The notes beneath the pieces are model-generated. The model saw nothing but the letters and a program-made list of their open reading frames with translations, did not search any database and was not told where the DNA came from. Positions 1 through 7,542 of a stretch of 64,000 nt of DNA are shown piece after piece. The DNA comes from Halorientalis regularis. Its GTDB lineage: Archaea > Halobacteriota > Halobacteria > Halobacteriales > Haloarculaceae. The stretch spans positions 1 to 64,000 of the forward strand of contig NZ_JALJCL010000008.1 in assembly GCF_023698535.1 (NCBI RefSeq). Direction: 5' to 3'. Each line of letters begins with the position of its first letter. Position 1 is the stretch's first letter. The position numbers and the translations under genes were made by a program.

Positions 1-91
1 AGGTAAAACGCCGTACCTCTTCGTTCTCAAATTGTTTCAGCAACGCCGAGCGAGAAACAGCCGACGACTGGCTCCAATCGTTCGCCTTCGC

Positions 92-827
92 ATGGAATCA
101 GCTAATCTGAACACTACCGATCGGCTCAACCGTCTGGTTTGGTATTGGCGCCAGCATATTCTTTCTCTCGGTCGTGCTTTTCATTTGGTTCGCAATACGA
201 CGGGGGACGCTTAGTTCGCCGTTCTATTACCTCCCACCGGTACACGCGACCGTCGCAGGAACAGCGTACATCGGGATGACCGCCGCCACCCTAGGGATGC
301 TTCCAAGCGTCATCGATGTCGAGTTGCTGCGGTTCGCGGACTGGATGATCTCGACGCCGATAATCACGTACTACCTCGGTCTGCTCGCAGATGCCGACTC
401 TTCGACTCGGGCTGTTGCCGTCGGGACGAACGTCCTGATGATCGCTCTCGGATACGTGTTTACTATTCTCTCTGGACCGCTACAGTGGGTCGCATTCGGG
501 GTATCGCTGCTCTTGTTCGTCGGTCTAGTCTACCTGTTCATTCGAACGTTCGGGCAGGCGTCGGTCGGCGCTTCACGGACTGCTCACAGCCTTTTCATTA
601 GCACCCGCGATCTGACTGTAACGGTGTGGGCGGTATACCCCGTCGTCTACCTGCTCGGTCCGCTCGGCGCCGGTGTGTTGCAAGCTGGGGATCTCGACTT
701 TACCGTTGTCGTCTTGGACCTGACCGCGAAGGTCGGGCTTATGTCTATCATATTGCTACGACAGTACGAACTGAACCGGTTCATCTCCCGAGACGCCACC
801 AGCGTTGGTAGCACCGCTGACGACTGA
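92..827 (+). CDS. Sensory rhodopsin, SRM-like, with apparent 5' frameshift
   Basis: Seven-helix retinal protein, best read as a sensory rhodopsin. The helix-C motif RFADWMISTP keeps the Asp85-type counterion. The proton-donor site of bacteriorhodopsin (Asp96) is Tyr, as expected for a slow sensory photocycle. The retinal Schiff-base lysine is in VLDLTAKVG near the C-terminus. Helix A is encoded in frame from about base 111 (reading TLPIGSTVWFGIG), but that frame has a TGA at 108-110 and no start codon before a GTG at 174, which would cut helix A in half. An ATG at 92 in the +2 frame reads MESANLN and would join helix A if one base were removed between about 95 and 111. Either the gene carries a 1-bp insertion or there is a sequence error. 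The adjacent tip-less transducer suggests the SRM/HtrM pair of Haloarcula. Confidence 0.8.
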
Positions 828-842
828 GCCCCGAATCAAGCA

Positions 843-850
843 TTATATAA
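843..850 (+). promoter_or_regulatory. TATA box for the tip-less transducer gene
   Basis: TTATATAA lies 27 bp (centre to start) before the ATG at 877, the usual archaeal TATA-to-start-site distance. It implies a leaderless transcript that begins at the ATG. It lies just after the rhodopsin stop codon, so the transducer can be transcribed apart from the rhodopsin. It also argues against the upstream in-frame ATG/GTG starts that overlap the rhodopsin gene. Confidence 0.55.
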
Positions 851-876
851 TTCGGAAAACCTTAGCGGATATAGAG

Positions 877-1440
877 ATGCCAGAGGCATCCCGTTCGCGG
901 ACGCGGTACACGACGAAATTCGGAATTGGGGCGATTTTAGTCGTTGGTGCAATTGTCGTGGCAGCGCTCAACGTGTACACAAATCTGGCACCGAGGCTAG
1001 ATGGGTCGTTACAGGCCGACCTTCTATCGGGTATCGTAACAATAGTCATTGTCCTTTTGATTGGGGTGCTCTTCCTTGCTGCTTCCGTGGGTCGTGAAGC
1101 AATGTCGGCACTACAGATTGTCGCCGCCAGAGCCCGGCAACTCGAAGAGGGTGACTTCGACACGCGTCTTGAGACGAACCGGGACGACGAGTTCGGCGAA
1201 ATATACCGAGCGCTGGCGGCCTTCCGTGACGGGACCGAGGGACGGACAGAGGTCATCGATGAGGCTGTCGAACGGGAGCGGGAGCTCGAAAACGCTGCAG
1301 GTGAGTGGTCCGCACAGATGGATGCCGTGGCGAGTGGTGACCTCTCTCAGCGACTAGACGAGAACGTCGACGACCCGAACCTCGCAGCTATTGCGGAAAG
1401 TTTCAACAAAATGATGGAAAAACTGCAGGACCGCCAGTGA
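877..1440 (+). CDS. Tip-less rhodopsin transducer (HtrM-like), two TM plus HAMP
   Basis: 187 residues. TM1 is at about 15-35 and TM2 at about 49-71, followed by a HAMP domain (AARARQLEEGDFDTRL) and a second HAMP-like unit (ASGDLSQRLDENVDDPNL) that ends at the stop. The methyl-accepting and CheW/CheA-binding hairpin of normal Htr proteins is absent, so it cannot signal to CheA by itself. HtrM of Haloarcula marismortui has the same architecture and partners SRM. The order rhodopsin-then-transducer is the reverse of htrII-sopII further along this window. The start at 877 is chosen from the TATA box at 843-850. The short protein is not obviously a truncation, since it ends cleanly after the second HAMP. 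A modulator or competitor of other transducers is possible (inference). Confidence 0.75.
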   Translation: MPEASRSRTRYTTKFGIGAILVVGAIVVAALNVYTNLAPRLDGSLQADLLSGIVTIVIVLLIGVLFLAASVGREAMSALQIVAARARQLEEGDFDTRLETNRDDEFGEIYRALAAFRDGTEGRTEVIDEAVERERELENAAGEWSAQMDAVASGDLSQRLDENVDDPNLAAIAESFNKMMEKLQDRQ

Positions 1441-1539
1441 CCGAGAGACGACATGGCGACCGACCGGTCTGGGGACGGCACAATCCCGGTACCGTGCAGC
1501 GTCCCCTCGTAGCGAACGGCTGCTACCGAACCCTCAGTA

Positions 1540-2181
1540 ATGTCTGACACCATTCCATACGCCGCCGAACCGAACCGAGTCGTGTCGACGGGAGCAGTGT
1601 CCCTCGACGCAGTCGGACTGTCCTTTGCGGTGCAAGAGAATCGCATCGTGATGGAGATCAGGACCGGACAGATTGACGAGCGGACAATCGAAGTCCCATA
1701 CGAAGAGGTCCAAAGTGTATCGATAACGAACGACGTCGCACCTGGTATCGAGATCGAAACATCAAATACGGAGTACGAAGCCACGGACCTCTCGCCGTCG
1801 GTTCGGGAGGTTAATCGTGTCGCAACAGCGATACGTCGAAGCTCCCCGAACATCACCACCGAACGCGCCCGGTCAGATGGTGCAAAACCGAACACCACGT
1901 CCACGGCCCCGTCCGAGGATGCCGAGTCCCAGTCCGACCAGGCTCGGTCGACACCGGAAAAGGCTGAGCAAGGCTCCACCGACGGGGGCAGCGACGATAG
2001 TACCGTGATTGCCGCCCCGGGTGAAGTGATGACCTGTCCAGAGTGTGGTGGCGAGACAGCGGTTCCGGAGGGGTTACCCGAGCAGCGTCAGGAGGCAAGC
2101 TGTCCGGACTGTGCCGAGACCGTTGGATACGTCGACGAAAGCGGCGACTACATTGTTGTCGAGACGGCTTCTCCGGATTGA
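1540..2181 (+). CDS. Three-part protein with C-terminal zinc ribbon
   Basis: 213 residues of unknown function. Residues 1-105 form a beta-rich, PH-like domain (AVGLSFAVQENRIVMEIRTG, then PYEEVQSVSI). Residues 106-160 are a low-complexity acidic Ser/Thr linker. The C-terminus has two CPxC pairs (CPECGGETAV and CPDCAETVGY) that would bind one zinc. It follows the tip-less transducer by about 100 bp on the same strand, so it may belong to the same photosensory locus. No membrane segment or signal peptide is seen. PH-like plus zinc-ribbon haloarchaeal proteins are common and mostly uncharacterised, so no function is given. Confidence 0.65.
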   Translation: MSDTIPYAAEPNRVVSTGAVSLDAVGLSFAVQENRIVMEIRTGQIDERTIEVPYEEVQSVSITNDVAPGIEIETSNTEYEATDLSPSVREVNRVATAIRRSSPNITTERARSDGAKPNTTSTAPSEDAESQSDQARSTPEKAEQGSTDGGSDDSTVIAAPGEVMTCPECGGETAVPEGLPEQRQEASCPDCAETVGYVDESGDYIVVETASPD

Positions 2182-2385
2182 TTCGTCCGAGTAATCGGAC
2201 TTCGGCAGACCCCCTCTCTTCCGCCGAGTCCGATATTTTCACGTGGGACAGAAATCGGACAAATATCAGGTATAGAAACTCTGCGGTATATATTCGATTA
2301 GAGTAAATCGTTTGATATTCGATGTCGAACACGGAGTGCCTCGCTGGAGACACCGACTTGACTCCCAAAGTCTCGTGCGAGATAC
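2182..2385. other. Non-coding, AT-richer stretch before repeat copy 1
   Basis: No convincing gene. The last 50 bases or so (from about 2330) resemble the flank just left of repeat copy 3 (about 5650-5701), with shared GCCTC...GACA...GACTCCCA blocks. The repeated unit may therefore extend left beyond the core in copies 1 and 3. Confidence 0.5.
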
Positions 2386-2520
2386 GCGCCCTGTATTCAG
2401 CAATCCCACCGTGATGAACGTAGAACAAACCACACCAGGGAACGCGGCCATTTTAAATCAACTGTGAATAATATCTAAAATGTACACCCGAAACACTACC
2501 GGGCAAGAATCTACTAGTAG
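2386..2520 (+). repeat. Dispersed ~130 bp direct repeat, copy 1
   Basis: Begins GCGCCCTGTATTCAGCAATC, contains CCACACCAGGGAA and AATAATATCTA, then AAATGTACACCCGAAACAC, and ends CAAGAATCTACTAGTAG. Copies 2 (3921-4063) and 3 (5702-5825) are in the same orientation and roughly 80% alike by eye. The right 20 bases are shared with copy 2 only. No transposase is encoded and I see no convincing terminal inverted repeats. Confidence 0.85.
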
Positions 2521-2569
2521 CTTCGCCTCTGTGCGATAGTAGAGCGAACCCCGGGAAGACTGCCACAGA

Positions 2570-2824
2570 CTAGCTATTTCGGTCGATCCACGCACAGAAT
2601 TCGTCGAAATCCTTCGCGCCAGCTTGCTCTGCGATGCTCCGCAAGGTCCCCGTATCGACCTCTTCGTGCAGCGGCACCGGGACAGTCCGGGCATCCGAAT
2701 CGTGGTCGTCGGGGGGTTCCCAGCGGAGAATTGCGTGGTCGCCGTTCGTCCGGTCCCATTCGTAGATTCCACTGTTGACCATCACCTTCACGACCTCCCT
2801 GCCGGAAAACGGTCCCCGAGCCAT
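2570..2824 (-). CDS. hicA: HicA-family mRNA interferase toxin
   Basis: 84 residues with the double-stranded-RNA-binding-like fold of HicA. Diagnostic stretches are FSGREVVKVMVNSGIYEWDR near the N-terminus, GDHAILRW (the catalytic-type His), VPVPLHEEVDTGTLRSIAEQ (the family hallmark) and a C-terminal DEFCAWIDRN. HicA cleaves mRNA when free and is neutralised by HicB. The start is placed at the ATG at 2824, because the upstream in-frame extension is only the shadow of hicB. It lies 4 bp after hicB, so the two are co-transcribed antitoxin-first, which is less common than toxin-first. The pair sits between repeat copies 1 and 2. Confidence 0.85.
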   Translation of the reverse strand: MARGPFSGREVVKVMVNSGIYEWDRTNGDHAILRWEPPDDHDSDARTVPVPLHEEVDTGTLRSIAEQAGAKDFDEFCAWIDRNS

Positions 2825-2828
2825 TCGG

Positions 2829-3110
2829 TTACTCGAAGATATCCGACTCGTCCAGCGATCCAGCGGTGTTCTGATCGGGGTCGATCCCCATCTCTCGGAG
2901 GTCGTCGTCACTCGGTGACTCTCCGGCACCGTGATAGCCGGCGACGGCCTCGTCGAGGTTTTCGAGTGCAGCCCGTCGAGTCTGACCCTGCGAGGTAACA
3001 CCGGTGTCCTCGTCGCGAGCGACCCACACGTCGCCGCTCTCGCCCAGCGATAGCGAGATGTTGATCGGCCCCGGCTCGTCGTCGCCGGCGTCGTCGGTGT
3101 CGGTGCTCAT
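2829..3110 (-). CDS. hicB: HicB-family antitoxin
   Basis: 93 residues. After an acidic N-terminus (MSTDTDDAGDDEPG) comes the HicB core ISLSLGESGDVWVARDEDTG, then a helical segment with RRAALENLDEAVAGYHG, a variant of the usual TREEALENAxEAL pattern. No DNA-binding domain is attached, so this is the short HicB form. The start is the ATG at 3110, since upstream in-frame residues do not resemble the family. It should bind and block the HicA toxin encoded 4 bp downstream. A toxin-antitoxin pair bracketed by repeats fits an accessory cassette. Confidence 0.8.
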   Translation of the reverse strand: MSTDTDDAGDDEPGPINISLSLGESGDVWVARDEDTGVTSQGQTRRAALENLDEAVAGYHGAGESPSDDDLREMGIDPDQNTAGSLDESDIFE

Positions 3111-3298
3111 ACATAGGAAGAAGTCTGGTGGTCGAATAAATCTGGCGTGTCCAGGAGCTGACCCGGACAACTCGTGGGTGAACCACAGCTGATCGAAGGT
3201 GTAAACGGACGTTCGGTGATTCGAGATGAATATGCTGCCGTGATGGATACAGACGAAAGATTTCTCATACCTGAGACATCCATCAGTCACCGCTCGAC

Positions 3299-3859
3299 CT
3301 ACAAAACAGAGCAGTTGAGGGTACGGTCGTCGATAATACCGGATCGGTCTATCCAGATCCCGTGCGCTTTGTCGTTACAGTCAGACGGTTCTATCGTGAT
3401 TGGTTTTCTCTCGGATTGATTCATATACTCGACTGTGAGCAGGTATTGACCCGACTGTTCAAATCTAAATCCACGAGTTTCGTACGGTGAGAGGCGGATC
3501 GTTTCGTGAAATATCGTCTCAGTTTGGCCGTACGACAGAAAAACCGTGAGCGTTCGATTTTCAGGGGTTGGATTCCAGACGTAAGCATCAACCATTCCGT
3601 CGAATTGAGGCGTTGAACATTCTCCGACTATATAACCGGGACCAGCCTCTGGCCGTTTATTGTATGGTGGAAACGGCCACCCGAGATTTCGTGGTTCTAT
3701 ACTGTAGTTCACAGCTGAGACCGACGGTGGTGATCTGGTTTCTGTGGGCCTTGTTAGTGTATCGGTAGCCGTATTCTCTGGTGTCATGGGGTTTGTCGTC
3801 ACCCCAGAACAACCGCTCAACAGAAGAATAGAGACAAATACGAGGGCTCGACGGTTCAT
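3299..3859 (-). CDS. Predicted lipoprotein of unknown function
   Basis: 186 residues. The N-terminus MNRRALVFVSILLLSGCSG has a basic start, a short hydrophobic stretch and a lipobox ending in Cys, so the protein should be lipid-anchored outside the membrane. A Thr/Pro-rich spacer follows, then a beta-rich domain containing YIVGECSTPQFDG, a likely Ig-like fold (ENRTLTVFLSYGQTETIFHE, YETRGFRFEQSGQYLLTVEY) and a C-terminal Cys pair region. The ATG at 3859 is chosen because it starts directly at the signal sequence. Codon use is clearly less GC-rich than in core genes of the window, which suggests transfer. It shares the repeat-bounded cassette with hicAB. Confidence 0.65.
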   Translation of the reverse strand: MNRRALVFVSILLLSGCSGVTTNPMTPENTATDTLTRPTETRSPPSVSAVNYSIEPRNLGWPFPPYNKRPEAGPGYIVGECSTPQFDGMVDAYVWNPTPENRTLTVFLSYGQTETIFHETIRLSPYETRGFRFEQSGQYLLTVEYMNQSERKPITIEPSDCNDKAHGIWIDRSGIIDDRTLNCSVL

Positions 3860-3920
3860 ACTGGCTCTCGTTTTGATTATTGGAAATATTTTGTGGGACA
3901 ATAGATGGAATGATCCATTC

Positions 3921-4063
3921 GCGCCCTGTATTCAGCATCCAACGTGATGAACTTTGGACACGCCACACCTGGGATAGCGGTCGCCACGAATTATTTGAGA
4001 ATAATTTTTATAACCATTAGAAATGTACACCCGGAACACTATCGGGCGAGAATCTACCAGTAG
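3921..4063 (+). repeat. Dispersed ~130 bp direct repeat, copy 2
   Basis: Longest copy. Starts GCGCCCTGTATTCAGCATCC and ends CGAGAATCTACCAGTAG. The middle holds AATTATT-tgag-AATAATT, a perfect 7-bp inverted repeat that is partly kept in copy 3 (ATTAT...ATAAT). On the minus strand GGTTATAAAAATT looks like a TATA box. With copy 1 it brackets the hicAB-lipoprotein cassette, and with copy 3 the phosphorylase-MFS cassette. Confidence 0.85.
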
Positions 4064-4219
4064 GCCCGGTGGAAGTGGAACCGGCATATGGCAAGCCCGA
4101 TCCGTTGGATATTATTAGTATATGATATGATTGGCTTGCTGGATACAGAGGTTATAGACAGCGCGAATCACTCCAGATACTTGGCTCTCGTCTCAGCAAC
4201 CAACTCGCAGGTCGATGAT
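4064..4219. other. Non-coding flank between repeat copy 2 and the phosphorylase gene
   Basis: Together with 3860-4063 this makes a 360-base gap without a gene. Apart from the repeat I see only AT-rich sequence around 4105-4135 and no supported open frame. Confidence 0.5.
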
Positions 4220-5035
4220 TTACTGTTCAAACCAAGACTGCCAGGCTGTAGCGGCCGCATCGATAACCTCGAGGGCGTCGCGAGTTCCATCCGCCTCCCC
4301 TTTCTCGAAATCCTCCTCTGTCTGTCCCATCTGGTTGGTCACGTGCGCGAAGCAGACGACAGGCTGCTCTCGAACCGCCGCGAACGTATACAGTGCAGCT
4401 GCTTCCATTTCGACTGCCAAGATGTCTTCAGACTCAGCACGTTGAATCGCAGTCTCTGTCTCCCGGAACGGAGCGTCCGTCGTCCACGTTGCCCCGGTAT
4501 AAACGGGCCGAGACACACTCTCGCACGCCGCTTCAACCGGAGCCAGGAGTTCGTCCCGGAGAGTTGCATACCGACTCGGTGTATCGTAGTGATGACTCGT
4601 CCCTTCGTCGCGGAGCGCCCGTTCGATGAGAACGAAGTAGGGCGGATCGTCCTTCGGCACGATCTGTCCCGACGAGGTCACGCTGACGAGAAATCGGCAG
4701 CCGGCGGCGAACAGTTGCTCCGCGACGAGAACGGCGAACGATGCCCCCACCGCACAGCCGACGATACCGAACTCCACACCGTTTCGTTTGAACCGGTAGA
4801 GATCCGTGTGGTAGCCGGGCCAAGCGTCGTCTTTCCGTGCCGCTCCAGCGGCCGTCAGATGGCGCACGATATCACCGTCCGGATCGAGGACACAGATATC
4901 CGGAACCGAGCGTTCCGGGAGGTCCTTCTGTCGGCGGGCATTCTCCAGCAACGCCTCAGGCGTAAAGACCGACGATTCGTCGAATTCCTTCGCTTCGAGA
5001 AGCGGCGAGGAATCCGACTCGGGCGAGTCAGTCAT
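4220..5035 (-). CDS. Nucleoside phosphorylase (uridine/purine phosphorylase family)
   Basis: 271 residues of the PNP/UDP phosphorylase superfamily, which splits nucleosides with phosphate into base and ribose-1-phosphate for salvage. Seen: the glycine-rich segment EFGIVGCAVGASFAVLVAEQ (phosphate/nucleoside pocket) and the family signature ILAVEMEAAALYTFAAVRE with the ribose-binding Met-Glu pair. N-terminal ESSVFTPEALLENAR resembles haloarchaeal Udp homologues. The substrate cannot be told from sequence. Its start codon overlaps, head to head, the truncated transporter at 5034, which suggests a rearrangement joined the two. It lies between repeat copies 2 and 3. Confidence 0.8.
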   Translation of the reverse strand: MTDSPESDSSPLLEAKEFDESSVFTPEALLENARRQKDLPERSVPDICVLDPDGDIVRHLTAAGAARKDDAWPGYHTDLYRFKRNGVEFGIVGCAVGASFAVLVAEQLFAAGCRFLVSVTSSGQIVPKDDPPYFVLIERALRDEGTSHHYDTPSRYATLRDELLAPVEAACESVSRPVYTGATWTTDAPFRETETAIQRAESEDILAVEMEAAALYTFAAVREQPVVCFAHVTNQMGQTEEDFEKGEADGTRDALEVIDAAATAWQSWFEQ

Positions 5036-5612
5036 GTGGACCGTATTGACGGAACACGGGCATGGACATTGTGGTCACTGGTTCGGAGTCCCGACGACCG
5101 CCGAGATCGCGGCAGTCGGCGTCGTCGTCGGCGTCCACAGCGCGATGTACTTCCTCCAGATCGCGACCGGGGGCCTCGCCGATCGGATCGGTCGTCGACC
5201 ACCCGTCGTCTTGGGCATGTTCCTCGCAGGTGCGGGAGTCCTCGGAATGGTGCTCGTCAAGGGATACCTCTCCTGGGCGGTGCTGGCCGCCGTCTCCGGC
5301 ATCGGAATGGCGTTACTGTATCCGCACCTGATGACGGTTCCGAGCGACGCAGCACATCCGACTTGGCGGTCCGCAGGCATGGGCGTCTACCGGATGTGGC
5401 GGGACTCCGGCTACGCCGTCGGCGCGATCCTGATCGGGCTCTCCATGAAGTTCGTGAACGCCGAAGCCGCGTTCTACATGACGGCCGGCCTGATGTTCGT
5501 ATCCGGTGCGGTTGTGTACATCTGGATGGAGGAGACGCACCCGGACTTGGGCACGCACGAACCGCCTGCACCCGCCACGGAGAAACCAGTCGAGACAGTT
5601 CCGCGAGACTAG
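5034..5612 (+). pseudogene. C-terminal half of an MFS transporter (5'-truncated)
   Basis: 192 residues beginning in what would be TM7 of a 12-helix major facilitator. It contains the second-half loop motif GGLADRIGRRPP, then further hydrophobic helices and SAGMGVYRMWRDSGYAVGAI. The first six helices are missing, whereas a full MFS protein is about 400 residues. The break point is exactly at the start of the divergent phosphorylase gene, so the 5' half was probably lost when the flanking DNA was rearranged. It is unlikely to transport anything alone. Repeat copy 3 begins 90 bp after its stop. Confidence 0.75.
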
Positions 5613-5701
5613 TTTAGCGTTCCTCTTTTCGACGGTCACAACTGTTTCCGATACACTCGTCGCCTCACTACAGACAGGGGAGACTCCCATCTGCTGAATA
5701 T

Positions 5702-5825
5702 GCGCCCTGTATTCAGCAATCGCAACGTGCTCAACTTTGCACACGCCACACCAGGGAAGGCGGTCGTTACAGATTATCTGAGAATAATATCTATAACTTT
5801 TAGAAATGTACACCCGGAACACTAA
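5702..5825 (+). repeat. Dispersed ~130 bp direct repeat, copy 3
   Basis: Starts GCGCCCTGTATTCAGCAATC and runs through CACACGCCACACCAGGGAAG and AGAAATGTACACCCGGAAC. It diverges from the other copies after CACTA at 5825, where the hairpin cluster begins. About 50 bases of extra similarity to copy 1 lie to its left. Confidence 0.85.
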
Positions 5826-6141
5826 CGACCGACATCATTCGGGGCGGTGTGCCCTGTCAGTCGGGAAACCCTCGTGCCGGGTGGGAGTCTCGACAGAGAC
5901 TCGGAACTGTGAGGCGGTGTCAACCGCCGAGTGGGGGACTCGTCAGAGTCCCCGAACACGCGAGCGGCGTCAGCCGCGAGCGCGGGAGATTACGTCTCCA
6001 ATCGTGGCGACTTGTGGCCGCCAGTCGACTGTCGCGTGCCCGGGTTCTCCGCGCGGTCATCGCGCCCTGACGGGTGTGCTCGGGCGGGGACTAGAGGCAC
6101 GCAGGCGGCGATAGACGACCGCCCGGTAAGAGGCTGTCGCG
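5826..6141. repeat. Cluster of perfect hairpins with GTCA-type loops
   Basis: About 315 bases without a gene. Four hairpins with different stems but near-identical tetraloops lie within 93 bp: GAGTCTC-gaca-GAGACTC (5885-5902), GGCGGT-gtca-ACCGCC (5913-5928), GGGGACTC-gtca-GAGTCCCC (5934-5953) and GCGGC-gtca-GCCGC (5964-5977). GGAGA-ttacg-TCTCC (5985-5999), a CGCG-gtcat-CGCG stem near 6054 and CCC-tgac-GGG (6065-6074) continue the series. It borders repeat copy 3 and lies 3' of the minus-strand flavoprotein gene, so it may also act as its terminator. Confidence 0.75.
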
Positions 6142-7506
6142 CTAGAACAGGTAGTCGTCCTGGCGCAACTGGACGTAGCGGCCGGAGCTGAGGCTGAGCT
6201 TCCGGAGTTTGTACTCCGCGACCAGCCGAATGCCGCTCAGACCCGACCCGAGGGCCTGTGTCGGCGAGTACTCGCCGCGGTTCATCATGTTGTCCACGAG
6301 CCGGAAGGTGTCGTCCCAGTCGCCGGGCTCCCAGCCCCGAACCATGTCCGCGAGCGAGACGTTCCGGCGGACCTCCTCGCCGATGGCGCGTTTCCACTCC
6401 CGGTTGTAGCGGTCGAGGCGGCCCTGGCCGGCGAGCTGGCCGGCAATCTTCCCGGTTCGGACGGCCACGTGGTCACCGCCCTCGTGGAACGCGGAGGTCG
6501 CGCCCATCGCGCCGCCGACGACGGCGACGCCGGCCTCGGTCGGGGACTCGATGGGCCGGGTCGAAGAGATCGGGTAGGCCTCCGTGCCTTTTCGTTTTCC
6601 CCGGTCTTCGACGAGGGGAAAGTCCTCCTCGATGTCGTACTCGGGGTACTCGCGTTCGATCAGCCGGCGGACGTACACCCGGCCCGGCGGGATCTGCTCG
6701 TCGTCGGGGTCAAGCAGGGCGTAGTCCTGTGGACTGTCGACATCCGCGAGGTCCATCCCGATGGGCATCGTCAACCCGATACGAGCGACGTTGTCGTCGT
6801 TCGGGAAGACCCACGGATAGGCCGTGTGACCGGGCATGACGCCCCACCAGAACTTCAGCAGGCCCTCGTCGAACAGTTCCTCCGGGACCTCGCGGTGTTC
6901 CTGGTAGGCGATGTGGTTGGCGATGTTCGAATCGAGGTAGTCGCGGACGCTGTGATCGTGGGGGAGGAATTGGTCGACGGCGTCGGTCGTGACGGTCCGC
7001 TGGGGCCCGTCCGCGAGGATCAGGTAGCGCGCCTCGACGTTCTCGCCCTCGGCGAGGTCGACCTCGTGGGTGTGTCCGCCAGTCATGTCGGTGGTCACGT
7101 CCGAGACGGAGGTGCCGATCCGGTAGGTCGCGCCGGCCGACTCGGCGCGCTCGCGGAGCCAGTCGTCGAACCGGGCGCGGTGGAAGGCGAACCCGAACTC
7201 GGGATAGGTCGCGTCGATGCCCGTGTCTCGGATCGTGACCGACTCGTTGGGGCCGATGAACGAGGCACCGTCGAGGTCGCTGAGGATGATGTCGTCGGGG
7301 ATCTCCTCGGGTCGGAAGTCCATGATGTCGACCCAGTAGTCGAGCATTCCCGCGGCGTCCGTCGAATCGGGCCCCAATCCCTCGCGATCCGCACGTGGAA
7401 CCCCCTTCTCGACGACGACCGTCTCGGCACCCTGCACCGCGGCCTCGTACGCAGCCGACGACCCGGCTGGGCCGCCGCCGACGATCGCCACGTCCACCTG
7501 TTGCAT
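6142..7506 (-). CDS. Geranylgeranyl-reductase family FAD-dependent oxidoreductase
   Basis: 454 residues. The N-terminal FAD-binding Rossmann motif is VDVAIVGGGPAGSSAAYEAA, and the C-terminal FAD motif is near EAGVAVVGGAMGATSAFHEG. This family saturates isoprenoid double bonds, as in archaeal membrane lipids and menaquinone side chains, with FADH2 as carrier, and also includes other flavin monooxygenase-like enzymes. Length and the C-terminal helical region (VRRNVSLADMVRGWEPGDWD) match haloarchaeal members. It is the first gene after the accessory zone and reads toward it. The precise substrate is not deducible. Confidence 0.8.
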   Translation of the reverse strand: MQQVDVAIVGGGPAGSSAAYEAAVQGAETVVVEKGVPRADREGLGPDSTDAAGMLDYWVDIMDFRPEEIPDDIILSDLDGASFIGPNESVTIRDTGIDATYPEFGFAFHRARFDDWLRERAESAGATYRIGTSVSDVTTDMTGGHTHEVDLAEGENVEARYLILADGPQRTVTTDAVDQFLPHDHSVRDYLDSNIANHIAYQEHREVPEELFDEGLLKFWWGVMPGHTAYPWVFPNDDNVARIGLTMPIGMDLADVDSPQDYALLDPDDEQIPPGRVYVRRLIEREYPEYDIEEDFPLVEDRGKRKGTEAYPISSTRPIESPTEAGVAVVGGAMGATSAFHEGGDHVAVRTGKIAGQLAGQGRLDRYNREWKRAIGEEVRRNVSLADMVRGWEPGDWDDTFRLVDNMMNRGEYSPTQALGSGLSGIRLVAEYKLRKLSLSSGRYVQLRQDDYLF

Positions 7507-7542
7507 ACCCGGTAGCCTGCGCTGAAGGGAGTTAAATACCGT

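Noticed and set aside
32-214. 60-codon plus-strand frame at the window start
   Set aside because: Not an independent gene; its ATG at 92 probably supplies the start of the rhodopsin before a frameshift.
5885-5977. CRISPR array reading of the hairpin cluster
   Set aside because: Stems differ and the spacing is irregular; only the loop is shared.
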